From Zingiber officinale (taxonomy: Eukaryota > Streptophyta > Magnoliopsida > Zingiberales > Zingiberaceae), in assembly GCF_018446385.1 (NCBI RefSeq), contig NC_055987.1, forward strand, positions 29,394,202 through 29,458,201: 64,000 nt of DNA. The letters run 5' to 3'. The notes under the pieces were generated by a model that was given only the letters and a program-made list of their open reading frames with translations, made no database searches and was not told the origin of the DNA. This document shows positions 46,583 through 57,934 of the stretch, in pieces. The translations under genes were made by a program, and so were the position numbers. Every line of letters begins with the position of its first letter. The first letter of the stretch is position 1.

Positions 46583-48960
46583 TCCAGGCGCCTGGATCAC
46601 TTCTGAGCACCTCACACACTTAGTCGGGCACGGGAGTCGAGCAACATATTAATCCTGTGTGTGTGTGTATATATATATACATATAGCGCTGATATACTAC
46701 GGACACTTTGCCGCGCGCCCATGCATGCATCTAGACGCCTGGATTCATTATTTTTTTTTTAAATCAACATTTCCTTAAAAAAACACTATATCCTATAAAC
46801 ATTTAAAATTCTTAATCTTGAAAATTATGACCAAGAGGGAAGCCTGAACCATAGAGGGAAAATCTTATTAGCTTAAACTCATTATAACCCAATCCCTAAA
46901 TCCTAAAATCTTAAACCCTAAATACATATAATATACCCCATGAGTATCTAAAATTTTTTATTTTGAACACTATAACCTAAGAAGAAAGCCTGAACCCTAG
47001 ATGAAAAATTTTATTGACTCAAACCCATTATAACCCAGCCCCTAAATCTTAAAATTTTGAACCCTAAATACATATAATATACTCTCAAAAAATAAATAAT
47101 AAACAAAAAAAAATATTTTGATTGAATCCAGGGTGCCTAGATTAAATCTAGGGGTCCGCAGGGTTGTGCGGCAGCTAGTCCGTAGCATAGCAAACTCGTG
47201 TGTGTGTGTATAATACTTATATTACGCATGACTTCTTTCACGCACCCGTGCGCGAAAATCTTATTGGCTTAAACCTAATATAATCCAACCCCTAAATCCT
47301 AAAATCTCAAATCCTAAATACGTACCCTAAATACTATATACTATACACCATGAGTATCCAAATTTTTTTTTCGTTTTATTTTTTTTAGCTTGAACACTGT
47401 AACCCAACCCCTAAACCCTAAAGACAAAATCTAATTGGCTTAACCCCGGAGCTAAAAAAAAATAAACAAAAAAAAATTTAGTGTACTGAGGTTCCAAGCG
47501 CTTGAGTACATAAAAACAAGAAAAAAAAATTATTTTATCAGGCGTCTGGATTCAATCCAAGCGCCTCGAGCGTGCACAGTCGTGCACTAAACAAGCGCGC
47601 AGGATATTAGTTTTCTATATATATATATATAGCAGGTTGTTAGCCTGCACACCGAGACGGGTTGATATTTTTTTTTTTTGGTTTATTATTCTTAAGCTCT
47701 AATAAGATTTTACCTTTAGGGTTTAGGGGTTGAGTTATAGTATTAAGCAAAAAAAAAAAATTAGAAGAGTAGGGAGTGTATATATATATATAGCCTGAGC
47801 AGGTTGTTAGCCTACACACCGAGACGGGTCGATAAATTTATTTTTTTGGTTTATTATTTTTAAACTTTAATAAGATTTAGGGGTTGAATTATAGTATTAA
47901 GTAAAAAAAAAATTAGATGAGTACGAAGTATGTGGATAACACACATATATATCATATATACACACACACTCTTGTTTAGGCAATGCCATTCAAGTTCATT
48001 AATAATCTTATTTATCTGGATGAATTTTCTGCACGACAATGATAGGCTCAGAATGATAATAAAGCTATGTTACTATCCCAAATTCAAAGTGAAATTAAAT
48101 CTAGCACTAAGCCTATATCTAGTGTATTAATTGTACTACACCTTTCGCAATTACTGACTTTGAAGCACTGCTTTATTGTTCGATTGCTTTATATCTATTA
48201 TCCTTGTGCTCTCCATCATCTTTTCCCTAAATTTTATGTGTCTTGTCTGGCTGTTTATGCAGGCGCTCAGGTCAACGATCTAGGGTGCGTAAACTTCAAT
48301 ATATTGCCGAACTAGAGAGGGATGTCGATTTGCTTCAGGTGATCACATTAGTGTGATAATATACTCCCTTGATGGAATTTGCACACTATATTTGACTATG
48401 ATAAAATTTCTGTAGACACTGGGAGCGGATTTGGCATCTAGAGTTGCTTCTATGTTTCAGTACCGTCTTGCTTTGTCTATGGAAAACAAGAATCTGAGGC
48501 AGCATATTGCCGGTGTTCGGCAAGAGAAACTTGTGAAGGAGGGTATGCGAATAACTACGTCTTTCTTGCATATAAGAAGAAAAATCTAATTAGGGTTTGT
48601 GTCTTTGGTATATACTAATGAAGTTTCATTCATTATAATCCACTATATTGCGAGGTAATTAGCTACTGAACTCAACTTTTGCCCTGCAAAAAATGGACAA
48701 GGAGGAAGCTTACCAATTATCTTCTTTACAATTCCCTTGTCTGATTCATAGCCTTCCAAATGTTTACAGCTCAACATCAATCTCTGAAGAATGAAGCGGA
48801 GAGGCTGAGGATGATTTGTGGACGTCACCGGAGGGCTGCGTCTTGTTTTGAGGTCCCTTCTGCAGTGGATTCATCATCAGTAGTAAATTGGCAAATGCTG
48901 GACTTTGGAAAAATGGCTTTTGGTAGGAGCCAATCTTCTTTGAAGCCCAATTTTGGATAA
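42126..48960 (+). CDS. Group E bZIP transcription factor (bZIP34/61-like)
   Basis: Four coding exons: 42126-42718, 48263-48338, 48416-48542 and 48770-48960, with GT-AG borders and matching phases, giving 328 aa. The N-terminal half is Ser/Pro-rich with LDEQPIWLDDLLTD and a possible phosphorylation site (RRSSSDPVRLL). The basic region, RRRSGQRSRVRKLQYIAELE (about 197-216), is followed by the leucine zipper (DVDLLQTLGADLASRV, ALSMENKNLRQHI). The family is nuclear; Arabidopsis group E members act in pollen and cell-wall or lipid related functions, which is only a hint here. By alignment the usual invariant Asn of the basic region is Arg, and group E proteins characteristically differ there. The first intron is 5.5 kb and carries a large foldback element. 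Confidence 0.92.
42987..45570. mobile_element. 2.6-kb foldback element built of diverged tandem modules, in bZIP intron 1
   Basis: The left arm (about 43005-44170) has eight diverged units of about 120-190 bases with the core GGGCTCAAAATCAT...ATATGGGCACCATT...TTCTTTAACCATGATTTTGAG...CAAAACACCTTGATG. The right arm (about 44360-45450) has seven or eight units of the same sequence in reverse orientation. The outer ends match as well: left AAAGGATGCACTTCACTG ... CTCTCTTGAATCGTACGCAT, right (reversed) AAAGGGTACACTTCAATAAA ... CTCTCTTGAATCATGTGCAC. There is no open frame of interest. Past the right end further GTGCACACTTTGG/GTACACAGTTTG motifs follow, so the true terminus may be near 45640. Confidence 0.8.
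45571..48262. repeat. Rest of bZIP intron 1 with several repeats
   Basis: 45571-46535 shows nothing recognisable. 46541-46577 is (TA)n. 46800-47440 has three related blocks of about 150 bases with CCTAAATCCTAAAATCTTAAACC and ACATATAATATACCCCATGAGTATC, degenerate and telomere-like in places. Around 46583, 46730, 47128 and 47545 short segments such as CAGGCGCCTGGAT and GCGTCTGGATTCAATCC recur in both orientations. 47632-47798 and 47799-47950 are a tandem duplication (period 167) starting GCAGGTTGTTAGCC. Confidence 0.65.
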
Positions 48961-50475
48961 TGAAGTAGACAGTATTCTACCTTTGGGGATGAAGATTTGG
49001 AACCGCAGCTTCCTTTTGGATTTCCTAAACAAAGTAACTCCCTGTTTGGCTTTACACACGGCCCTTGCTTTTCATCTTTCTTTCCAAACTCAGTCGCATA
49101 ACTTTTGATGGATATGCCGTCCATTGTTTGAACTGGTGAGCGAGGGAGAAAAAGGTTTAATATAATGTTTTTATGTTCACAAGCAAGCCATTAGGTAAAA
49201 ATATGTTGACAAGCAAATCGCCTGTTAAATGCACGGGCAACACGACAAGTTCATAACAAATGTCTATATTTTATTATAAGTAGTTTTAGTGCTTCCAAAA
49301 AAAAAAAATTATTGGTTTTAAGCTCATTATAACGAGCCACTAAGTGCTTTTGTTTAGTAAAAATATTACAATAATAATAATCATGTTTTATTTCATTAGG
49401 TAAGATATGTTAGTAAAAATATTACAATAATAATAATCATGTTTTATTTCATTAGGTAAGATATGTTATAATCTTTTATGCTATTGAGTTTTTATTTTAT
49501 ATTATATTTTTATTTATATTTAAATAAATTTTATTTTATTTTATTAGTTGTTAATTAAGTTTTTTTTTTATCTTTTGAAACATAGTATCCGTTCCATTTT
49601 AAAGATGTTTGTCAGAATTTTTTTTCAACATAATATTTTTATTTTTTATTTTCTATGTTTTCAAACCATCTTAACGTTTCTGTAATTCTCTATTTGAGTT
49701 ATAATTTAACATTTAATTTTATATAATATAATAGGTTTACTTATAATTTTATAATTTTTTAAAAAAAGTTTTAGAGATTTTTTATAATCACATAGAATAT
49801 TTTATATATTTTTTATTTAATCATCTCGCTTATATTTTAGATGAGATACTTCTCAATTTCTCTATTATTTTTTAAAAGTAATTTTAAATATTTAAAACTC
49901 TCACTCTTATATTATATCTTTCTCTTTTAATATTTTTATCCCGAATATCATTTGTTTTAAAAAACAATGTAAAATATTAGTTTAAAAAAAACAAATTTTG
50001 AGTCCAGTTTTTTATATTTAATATTTTTTAATATTTCGAAAATATTTACATTTTCACTTGAGGAAATTCTTGATTTCGAAATTAATCGGTCGCCGTTGGC
50101 AGAGGACCCCAACTCGAAGGCCCCACTTCGTCACGTGACTTTTTCCGCCGTAGGCGCGACCGAATAAGGCAAGGACTCCACTCCTCGCTCACCTCACTCA
50201 GTTCACGCGTTCCCCCGCTACCCCCTTCGAATCCGGCGGCCTTTGTTCCAACCTGGGCCACGTGCCACCCCCACGCACCCCTCACCCTCGCCGTCCTCCA
50301 TCCACGCCGCTCTCCTGAGCCGACAATCGCACTTGATCGCTTCACGCTGGCCGTCCACGTACGATTTGCCCCGAACCCTGCGGTAGCGATTCGCCTACTT
50401 AATCGCTATCCTCCTCGTTTAGTTTGTTTATCTACCGGGCTCCGCCTCGTTCCCTCACTCGTTCCGTCGCTTCCA
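48961..50475. other. Downstream region of the bZIP gene and upstream of the next gene
   Basis: The bZIP 3' UTR probably covers the first few hundred bases. 49354-49465 is a perfect 56-bp tandem duplication (TTAGTAAAAATATTACAATA ... GTAAGATATG). 49500-50050 is very AT-rich. From about 50090 the sequence becomes GC-rich, fitting the promoter and leader of the gene starting at 50476. No gene on the minus strand is supported (50082-50345 is open by composition only). Confidence 0.55.
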
Positions 50476-51500
50476 ATGGCAGAGTTCTCGCCCGAGTTGG
50501 AAGACGGCGAGCGCTGGCTTCCGGCCAACATCCTCAACGACGTCGGAGTCCGCCGCCGCCCCTCTCCCTTGCCCTTCCCCGCTTCTTCCGACGGCCGCGA
50601 GTGCCTCCCACGCTTAGCCTACTTGCAAGCCCTCGCACTCGAGCTCGCATCTCTCGGCCCCTTCCACCGGCACGACGTCTCAACTTCGCCCGTCTTTCCG
50701 CCGTCACCGCACTATTTTGTTCGCTTCCTTTCCCTTCTATTCCTCACTTTGGCTCCTCGTCGCTTACCTAAAACTTCGCCTGGCAGGTGTTCGGCGTCCC
50801 GCCGGCCCGATCGGTGAACAATGCGGTCAGATCCGGCGCAGTTCGAGACAGTTTCATGCCCGCCGGCGTCGGAGGCGGGTGCGCCTCATTAACCCCTAGG
50901 CTGAGATCGGTTCAGATGCGGATGGGTTCCGATCGCTTTCCTCCTCCGTTGCAAAGCCATTGTTCGGCTTTCTGTGAAGATATAGACCTACGGAAGAGGG
51001 CATTCGGAGCTAGTAAAACGGGGACCATGCATCGCCCGGCCCCCTCAATCCGCGGCCAGTTCGCTTCCATTCCAACACCCGGTCCGGCGAGGGAGAACGC
51101 CGGCACAGGCGTGTTCATTCCACGGGTCAAAATTGAGAAGGTTAACGCAGCCCGAGGTAGTAAAAGAAGAAGAAAAAACCCTTATCGCTTTAACTTTCGA
51201 ATAAACATGGTAAATTTGTAAAGTTTCAATTTTTTTTACCGAGCTTCTTCTTCGAATTTTACTCACGGAATTCAAAATGTACGCCCCTTTATGAATTTTT
51301 TTATTGGCTGTGGAGGATATCGGTCGTAGTACTGGAGATTCTATCTTAATGACCCAAGCACTATTTCTCAAGATGTGACAGGTTGCAGAGAACAAAGCGA
51401 GAAAGAGGCTTCGAGCAATGGACCAGAGAAGGAGCGAGTGAAACTTAAGCCACTCCCACATCCCATAGAGCATGGCCTGCCTCGGGATTGGACCTATTGA
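50476..51500 (+). CDS. Plant protein of unknown function ending in DWTY
   Basis: I do not recognise a named gene. Exon 1 starts at 50476 (MAEFSPELEDGERWLPANIL) and contains LPRLAYLQALALELASLGPF. Exon 2 is 50787-51156, from acceptor TGGCAG to donor GAG|GTAG, encoding VFGVPPARSVNNAV. Exon 3 is 51382-51500, from acceptor GTGACAG, encoding EKERVKLKPLPHPIEHGLPRDWTY. Exons 2 and 3 join in frame. The exon 1 donor lies between about 50670 and 50735 and is not settled: phase-0 GT sites follow GAC, CCC and TTT there but none is a strong consensus. The acidic start with a WLPxxI motif and the C-terminal WTY look conserved among plant unknowns. Predicted product is about 225-240 aa, soluble, with Arg/Lys near the end. 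Confidence 0.65.
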
Positions 51501-51949
51501 GACCCACCTCTCTGCTCCCCTACTGTCATAGCGGCAGGGCTACCGATACCTTTTTTGTTTTCTGGCTGCCTCAGAGTGCAGAAGGAGAAGCAAACAGAGA
51601 GCGGGGAAAGTTTGAAAATATTGTAGTGCTGGAGACGTGACCGTGTTTTTGTTGGTTTGTAAATACTAGCAGAGAATAACAAATTTTGTGTGTGTTGTCG
51701 TACGGTCTTAATGAAATTAATGGGATCATTCGAACGTTTTGTTTGCCTCATCAATGGTTGTTTGTCAAAGCTGTGTATTCGTCCTGTTTATGCTTTCTTT
51801 ATTTCGTTTAAATGTGGAGATTTAAAAAAAAATTTAAATTCAAATTCATATTCGAAAAACTCTCTGAACTTGTGCTATATTGTACAAGTGACTTCTCACT
51901 CAGCCGTTCTACATTGTTATAGGCTTACTCAACAATCAAAGTTTTAGAA
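51501..51949. other. 3' region of the DWTY gene
   Basis: Probably 3' UTR and terminator sequence; a TTAATGAAATTAATGGG stretch near 51706 is AT-rich but no clear polyadenylation site can be fixed. No other feature. Confidence 0.4.
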
Positions 51950-53618
51950 TTTTTTTTATACATGTTATTAGTGCTTCAACCCCTTTATTTTTTAAAAAAA
52001 AATTGTATTGTTTTTTTGTTAAATATCATGCTTTTCGAATAGATTAATTCTAAAAATGATCAATTTAGTCTTATAGAAATTTCAAGAAACACTCATCTTG
52101 TCCCATGATAAAAAAAATCCTTGTAGTGTGTTATATTTTATATTCAAATCTTACATGTCTATTTAACCGATTAGATTCTCTGAATCTAATCGTTGCACTA
52201 TAATTTTAGATAGCAAAGTTTGTTTTTTTTATTCAAATATTCAACTTTTCAAATCGACTAATCTTGAATGCTACAAGTTTAGCCTCATGAAAAATATTAA
52301 TCGACTACTAAAGTAAATTAGAAAATACTTATAAAAATCGATCCAAGCAGTCAACTTTATTAAATTTATTGTCCCATTGAAAGAAAATCCTTACATTGCG
52401 ATTTAAAACTTAGATGCATGATTAATCGCTTAAAGGATTTAATCGCTGCACCGTAATCTTAAGGACGCAAAGCAAGTATCTTGTGACAAAAGATGATTTC
52501 TCACCTCGAACGCTCCTCATCGTGGGTCCCTCAGATGAAAGGAATTAATCACGATGACCAAACAACCTCTCTTAATTAGAAACATTCTATTCCCTATGGG
52601 ACTATTCCCATGAGAATTCAATCCATATTCTTATTTCATTATTTATCATCCAAAGATCAACCCGACTACACCACTACAAAATCCATCTTTTGCTGGCTTG
52701 CTTTGTGGAGATTGGGTTCAGAGTGATGAGCGAATGTACAAAAAAAAAAAAAAATTGAATTCATCAGTCAATCTATCACCAATTACGAACCTAAATCCCA
52801 ATTCAAACATCTTATTGTTAGTTTGGAATTAGAAGGAACACTGATTTTAGATCGAAAACAATTTTGAGTGGCTTGTGAGATTTAACTTTTATCTCTTAGG
52901 ACACATGATTTTTGATTACCTACTTAAAAAATTCAGAAAAAATTAGGAACTACTTTTTGCTTAGATTTACTCTTTTATATTACGGAAAATGTAAGTTAAG
53001 AAAGCAATAGTCTCTCATTCTGAGAGGTAAAATCAGAATATAACAATTTTACAAATATTACTCATTTCATTAAAATTATAAATTCAATTGTAATGGGAGT
53101 AGAAATTTATAAGGAAAGATGAGCCGAGGGAATAATTCTATGCATATATTTGACAAAAGGATAATGTAATGGGAGTAGAAAACGGGAGCTGCTTTTCCCA
53201 CCTCTAATATAATTTCTTCCTCAGTCCTATCATATTATTTACACTTATATATTTTTTTTAAGTTCCTCATTCACGTTTTGTTTTTGTTTTTTTTTAGTTT
53301 TATTTTTTAACCATTTTTTAAATTTTTTTTTACCAATTTTATCTTTTATCAGTTTTATTTATTTTTTAATAATTTCCTTTTTATTATATGTTTGTAATCT
53401 TTTATTTATTTTTTACCCTAAGTTTTAAGAGTTATTATTTATAAAAATTTAAAAAATATAGATCAAACTATAAATTATATAGATAATCTAACAAAAATAC
53501 TAACAATTAATAGTAAATATTTATAATCTATGAACAAATAATTTTTTCCAAATGGAAAGTACATGTAATAATAAAAAAATAAAAATATATATATAAATAA
53601 AAATTTTAATCAATATTG
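51950..53618. repeat. Direct repeat copy 1 (1.67 kb)
   Basis: Starts ATACATGTTATTAGTGCTTC and ends AATTTTAATCAATATTG. It is collinear with 54306-56396 over its full length at high similarity. No gene. It provides the empty-site sequence for the MITE at 55226 and for the CACTA insertion at 56397. Confidence 0.88.
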
Positions 53619-53658
53619 TCTCCAAATTCTGCTCTCGACACATTTGGCGATGTACCTA

Positions 53659-54018
53659 TTACTTCATATCATAAATGAACACGTGTCCTATAATGAGTGA
53701 CCATCCTTTAGCTTCGTACGATGAATGTTGCCACCACCACGTTGGAATGAGTGTTACAGGGTAATGAGGGTGTAAGAAAACTTGCACGAAGTGATTGCCA
53801 ACATGGGCGATAGCTATTTCTAGACGCTCTTGATTTAAAACTGGAGGAGTTTTTAATGTTAAGTGAGTAAAAAAACTCTCAATATTCTCACCAAATATAT
53901 GCAGTATAAAATTGTACCTTGATGCGATGATATTTGTTAAAGGCATAGAGTCCATCCAATGCATTTCTGGTACCCACAATTTGAACCAATTCAATGAGAA
54001 TAATGAATTGACTACCAA
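53659..54018 (-). pseudogene. Fragment resembling an OTU-like protease from a plant transposon
   Basis: The 119-codon minus-strand frame has LKLWVPEMHW-type context, IASRYNFILHIF, ERLEIAIAHVGNHFVQVFLH and YEAKGW. The series YN..L, G/V-NHFVQV-L and CA/KGW recalls OTU-type cysteine protease segments carried by some MULE transposons. This is from memory of the family pattern and only a fragment remains, with no start context or upstream exon. It sits between the two direct repeats. Confidence 0.4.
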
Positions 54019-54305
54019 ATTTCGATCTGAATAAAGTTAATCATATTGATCCTTATTTTGTTGAGTGTCTCTTTTTTATAAGTTTGAATCGTACTTGAAA
54101 CCAACCTTCTTCACCATATCCAATTAGTATAGCTATTATCCTGAAACCAACCTTATGACATGTGTCATATATCAAGGGTTAGAGGATGTGTAATTTAAAT
54201 AAAAAAGAGATTTTGACATGTGTAAAAGGTTGGATGGGGTAATTTAAAGGGAGGAGAAGTTAAAGGATAATTTATACATGTGTAAAAGGTTAAAGAGAGA
54301 GGGGA

Positions 54306-56396
54306 GTTTTTTTTATACGTGTTATTAGTGCTTCAAAGCCTTTATTTTTTTTAATTTATTATTTTTTTTTGCTAAATACCACCTTGTTCCAATAGATTAA
54401 TCCCTAAAAAATGATCGATTTAGTCTTACAGAAATTTCAAAACACTCACGGAAGCTCATATTGTCTTACAGTAGAAAACTAAATCGATTTAATCTTATAG
54501 AAATTTCAAAAAACACTCATGGAAACTCATATTGCCCTACATTAGAAAACTCTTTATAGTGTGCTATATTTTATATTCAAATTTTAGATGTCTATTTAAC
54601 CACTTAGAGGATCTACTTGTTGCACTATAACTTTAGAGAGCAAAGTTTTTTTTTTATTCAAGTATTCAATTCTTTGACCCGATTAATCTTGAATGCAACG
54701 AGTCCAGCCTTATAAAAAATTTTCATCGACCACCAAGGTAAATTACAAAGCGCTTATAAAATTCGATCCAAGCAGTCAACTTTCTTAAATTTATCGTCCC
54801 ATTGAAGGAAAATCCTTACATTGCGATTTAAACCTTAGATGCATGATTAATCGCTTAAGGATTTAACTACTGCACCATAACCCTGAGGATGCAAAGCAAG
54901 TCTATTGTGACAAAAGATGACTTCTCACCTCGAATTCTCCTCACCGTTGGTCCCACCTATAAAAGGAATTAATCACCATGACCAAACAACCTCTCTTTAT
55001 TGGAAACATTCTATTCCCTATTGGATTATTCCCATGAGAATTCAATTCATATTCTTATTTCATAATTTATCATCCAAAGACCAACTCAACTATACGCTAC
55101 AAAATCCATCTTTTGCTGGCTTACTTTGTGGAGATTGGGTTTAGAGTGATGAGCAAATGTACAAAAAATTGAATTCATCACTCACTGTATCACCAATTAC
55201 GGACCTAAATCCCAATTCAAGCATCCGAGGCAGGATCTCTTGGACCACTTTTTGTGATCCAGGGGATGTGTCACTCGTATTTGCGGTTGGATCATGACTG
55301 CGATTCGGCCGCAAATGGTTGCGATCCCTTTCTGGGTTCACCGTTCCCATCATGTTATAATTTTTGTTCGAAGCGGGTGGTCGGAGGTCGCCCGGAGGAC
55401 ACCCTCGCTCGGCGCCCAATAATCTGGCCACTTATCCACCATCGGAGGCCTCCGGGCGGTCTCCGACCTCCCGCTCCAAAGAAAAACTATAATCTGGTGG
55501 GGACGATGAACCCAGGAAGGGATCGCAATAATTTACGACCGGATCACAACCACGATCCGGTCGCAAATACGAGTGACACATCCCCTGGACCACAAAAAAG
55601 TCGTCCAAGAGATCTGTGCTCCAAGCATCCTATTGTTATTTTGGAATTAGAAGGAACAATGATTCTAGATCGAAACCAGTTTTGAGTGGCTTGTGAGATT
55701 TAACTTTTATCTCTTAGGGCACTTGATTTTTGATTACCTACTTAAAAAATTCAGAAAAAATTAGGAATTACTTTTTTGCTTAGATTTACTCTTTTATATT
55801 ATGAAAAATGTAAGTTAAGAAAGCAATAGTCTGATAGGTAAAATAATAATATAATAATTTTACAAATATTACTCATTTCATTAAAAGTATAAATTCAATT
55901 GCAATGGGAGTAGAAATTTATAAGGAGTGATGAGCTGACGGAATAATTCTATGCATGTATTTGGCAAAAGGAGAATATAATAGGAGTAGAAAACAGGAGC
56001 TGCTTTTCCCACTCAGACACAATTCTTCCCCAGTCCTATCATATTATTTATGCATGTACCTTTTTTTTTTTTTTTTTTTTATTTCCTCATTCACGTTTTG
56101 TTTTTGTTTTTTTAGTTTTATTTTTTTAACCAATTTTTTAAAAAAATATTTTTTCAATTTTATTTTTTATCGGTTTTATTCTCTCTCTTTTTTTTTTTGA
56201 ATAATTTCCTTTTATTATATGTTTTTAATCTTTTATTTATTTTTTATCCTAATTTTTATATAGATGAAACTAAAAAAAAAACACTAACAATTAATAGTAA
56301 ACACATTTATAGTTTAGGAACAAATAATTTTTTTCCAAATAAAAAGCACATGTAATAATTAAAAAAATATAAAAATAGAAATTTTAATCAATATTG
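54306..56396. repeat. Direct repeat copy 2 (about 1.69 kb plus a MITE)
   Basis: Same sequence as 51950-53618 in the same orientation, with one large difference: a 396-bp MITE with its duplicated target at 55218-55629. It ends exactly where the CACTA element begins (56397). Together with copy 1 it encloses 53619-54305. The ends do not look like LTR ends (no TG...CA), so a segmental duplication or another element type is possible. Confidence 0.88.
55226..55621. mobile_element. 396-bp MITE with 8-bp target duplication
   Basis: The left end reads CGAGGCAGGATCTCTTGGAC and the right end, reversed, reads GAGCACAGATCTCTTGGACG, with the inverted match continuing to GGGGATGTGTCACTCGTATTTGCG. Flanks are CAAGCATC on both sides (55218-55225 and 55622-55629). 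The other direct repeat has a single CAAACATC (52804-52811), an empty site. An 8-bp duplication suggests hAT-type mobilisation. The centre contains a further inverted repeat (GGAGGTCGCCCGGAGG / CCTCCGGGCGGTCTCC), so most of the element can fold. Confidence 0.88.
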
Positions 56397-56404
56397 CACT
56401 ACAA

Positions 56405-56845
56405 AATATCCGTAATTAACGACGGGCGTAGCGACGGAATTTATATTCCGTCGGTGTTTTCCGACAGAATTTAATTCTGTCGGTAATTACCGACGGAATA
56501 TAGATTCCGTCGGTGATTACCGACTGATATAAATAATCAGTCGACAATTACCGACAGAATTTAATTCAGTCGGGAATACGAACGATGGGCAACGGATCTG
56601 GAAGATCTGGGTTAGCGGTCTTCGTGCATTACCGACGGACCTAAGATTCAGTCGGGAAACACCGACTGAATTATATTTCCGTCGGCGAGTTTTCGCCCGC
56701 ACCCGCTAATTTTAAACCCGTTAAAATTTTATACCGATAAGCTTTACTGCTTACCGTCGGAATTAGGTTTCCGTCGGTAATTACCGACGGAAGTCATTAT
56801 TCCGTCGGTAACTACCGACAGAATTAGAATTCCGTCAGTAATTCA
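56405..56845. repeat. Subterminal hairpin array of the CACTA element
   Basis: Eight or so short inverted repeats of the form CCGACGGAAT-spacer-ATTCCGTCGG (variants CCGACAGAATT, CCGACTGAATT), for example at about 56435-56457, 56461-56484, 56489-56513 and 56786-56808. Subterminal repeats bound by the element's own protein are typical of CACTA ends. Confidence 0.9.
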
Positions 56846-57934
56846 GTATAAGGGCACCAAATCGGCTGCTTTCCTCTTCGCGCGATCTGCTTTCTCCTCG
56901 ATCTCTCTCGGCGATTTCCCAGCGCGATCTTTCCAGCGTCCTCTCCTCCCGTTCACCGACATCTACAACCAGCGAGTCAGGTACGCTCTGTGCCCCTCTC
57001 TCTCTTCGTTTTCACACAGCCGGCGGCCGCCGCGGCCTACTTGCGGCGAGCGAGGCGCCGCGGCAGGCTCGGGGCCAGCGTACCGACGTGGCTTGGTCGC
57101 GGCCAGCTGGCCAGCGAGGCCTGCTCGCGGCCAGCTGGCCGCCGCGGCTTGCTTGCGGCCAGCTGGCCGACGCGGGCAGCTCGCGGCCGGCTCAGGGGGC
57201 GGCCGATGGCGGCTTCTCGCGGTAGGCCACCCACCGCAGGCAGGTCCTCGCGGCAGCCAGTTGCAGCAGCCCAGCTTCCCTTGTTTGCAGAATCTCGACG
57301 GTCGCAGGCACCTGCTCGCTGCCTAATCGCGGCCAGCCAAGTGAAGTTGATAAAGTTAGTGTTAACTGTTAAGCACTTTGTTCATTCTCCTCCATATCTA
57401 AATTATCCTGCTATTGAACAAACCAAGTGAAGTTGATGCAAACTTGATATGCACACAAAAGCTTGTATTCTCTTTTAATGTTACAATTAGAAAAAGTTGT
57501 CTTGTAGCAAATCTTCAACTGCACTACGATATATCATTTGATTCTGCTTATGTAATGGATCACTGGATCACTAGCTCTCTTCCTTGGTTCTAGTGTTTTA
57601 TTGTAACCTGCCCTTATTTCTTTCTTTAATTGTATAAAGTTCTAATGCTTGGAAAGAAATTGATGCTTAAACTTTCACTTTGAATTAGGATATATGATAT
57701 GTTAGTTGTTCAACAACAATAAGAAGTTCCTTCCTATTGGTTTTGAACGAAACGGGCATTACTTTATAGTTTGCATTTCGGAGATATATTAGTTTCATTT
57801 ATTTGCTTTAGTGTAGAGGAGATTTATTGTAATATGATACGATGATTGTGAGATGAAATTGTACGCATTTAAAATTATTTCAAGTGATATAAGTTTAATA
57901 ATGTTTCAAATTATATTCTCTTTAGGTTATAACA
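56846..57934 (+). other. Leader of the CACTA transposase gene
   Basis: 56870-57340 is GC-rich with GGCCAGCTGGCC repeats (three units of about 30-36 bases between 57095 and 57170), then 57350-57930 is AT-rich. The frame 56990-57430 (146 codons, Arg/Ala-rich) is a composition effect with no domain; this is probably a 5' UTR exon and a long intron ending at the TTTAG before the transposase ATG. Confidence 0.5.

Noticed and set aside
42719-48262. Missing bZIP exon in the long first intron
   Set aside because: Exons 1 and 2 join in phase and give the group E basic region RRSGQRSRVRKLQYIAELE, so no extra exon is needed.
51950-56396. Direct repeats as the two LTRs of one element
   Set aside because: The ends are not TG...CA, no primer site or purine tract was seen, and the interior is only about 690 bases with a transposon-like fragment.
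56990-57430. Ala/Arg-rich 146-codon frame in the CACTA element
   Set aside because: Reflects the GGCCAGCTGGCC repeats in a probable 5' UTR; no transposon protein looks like this.
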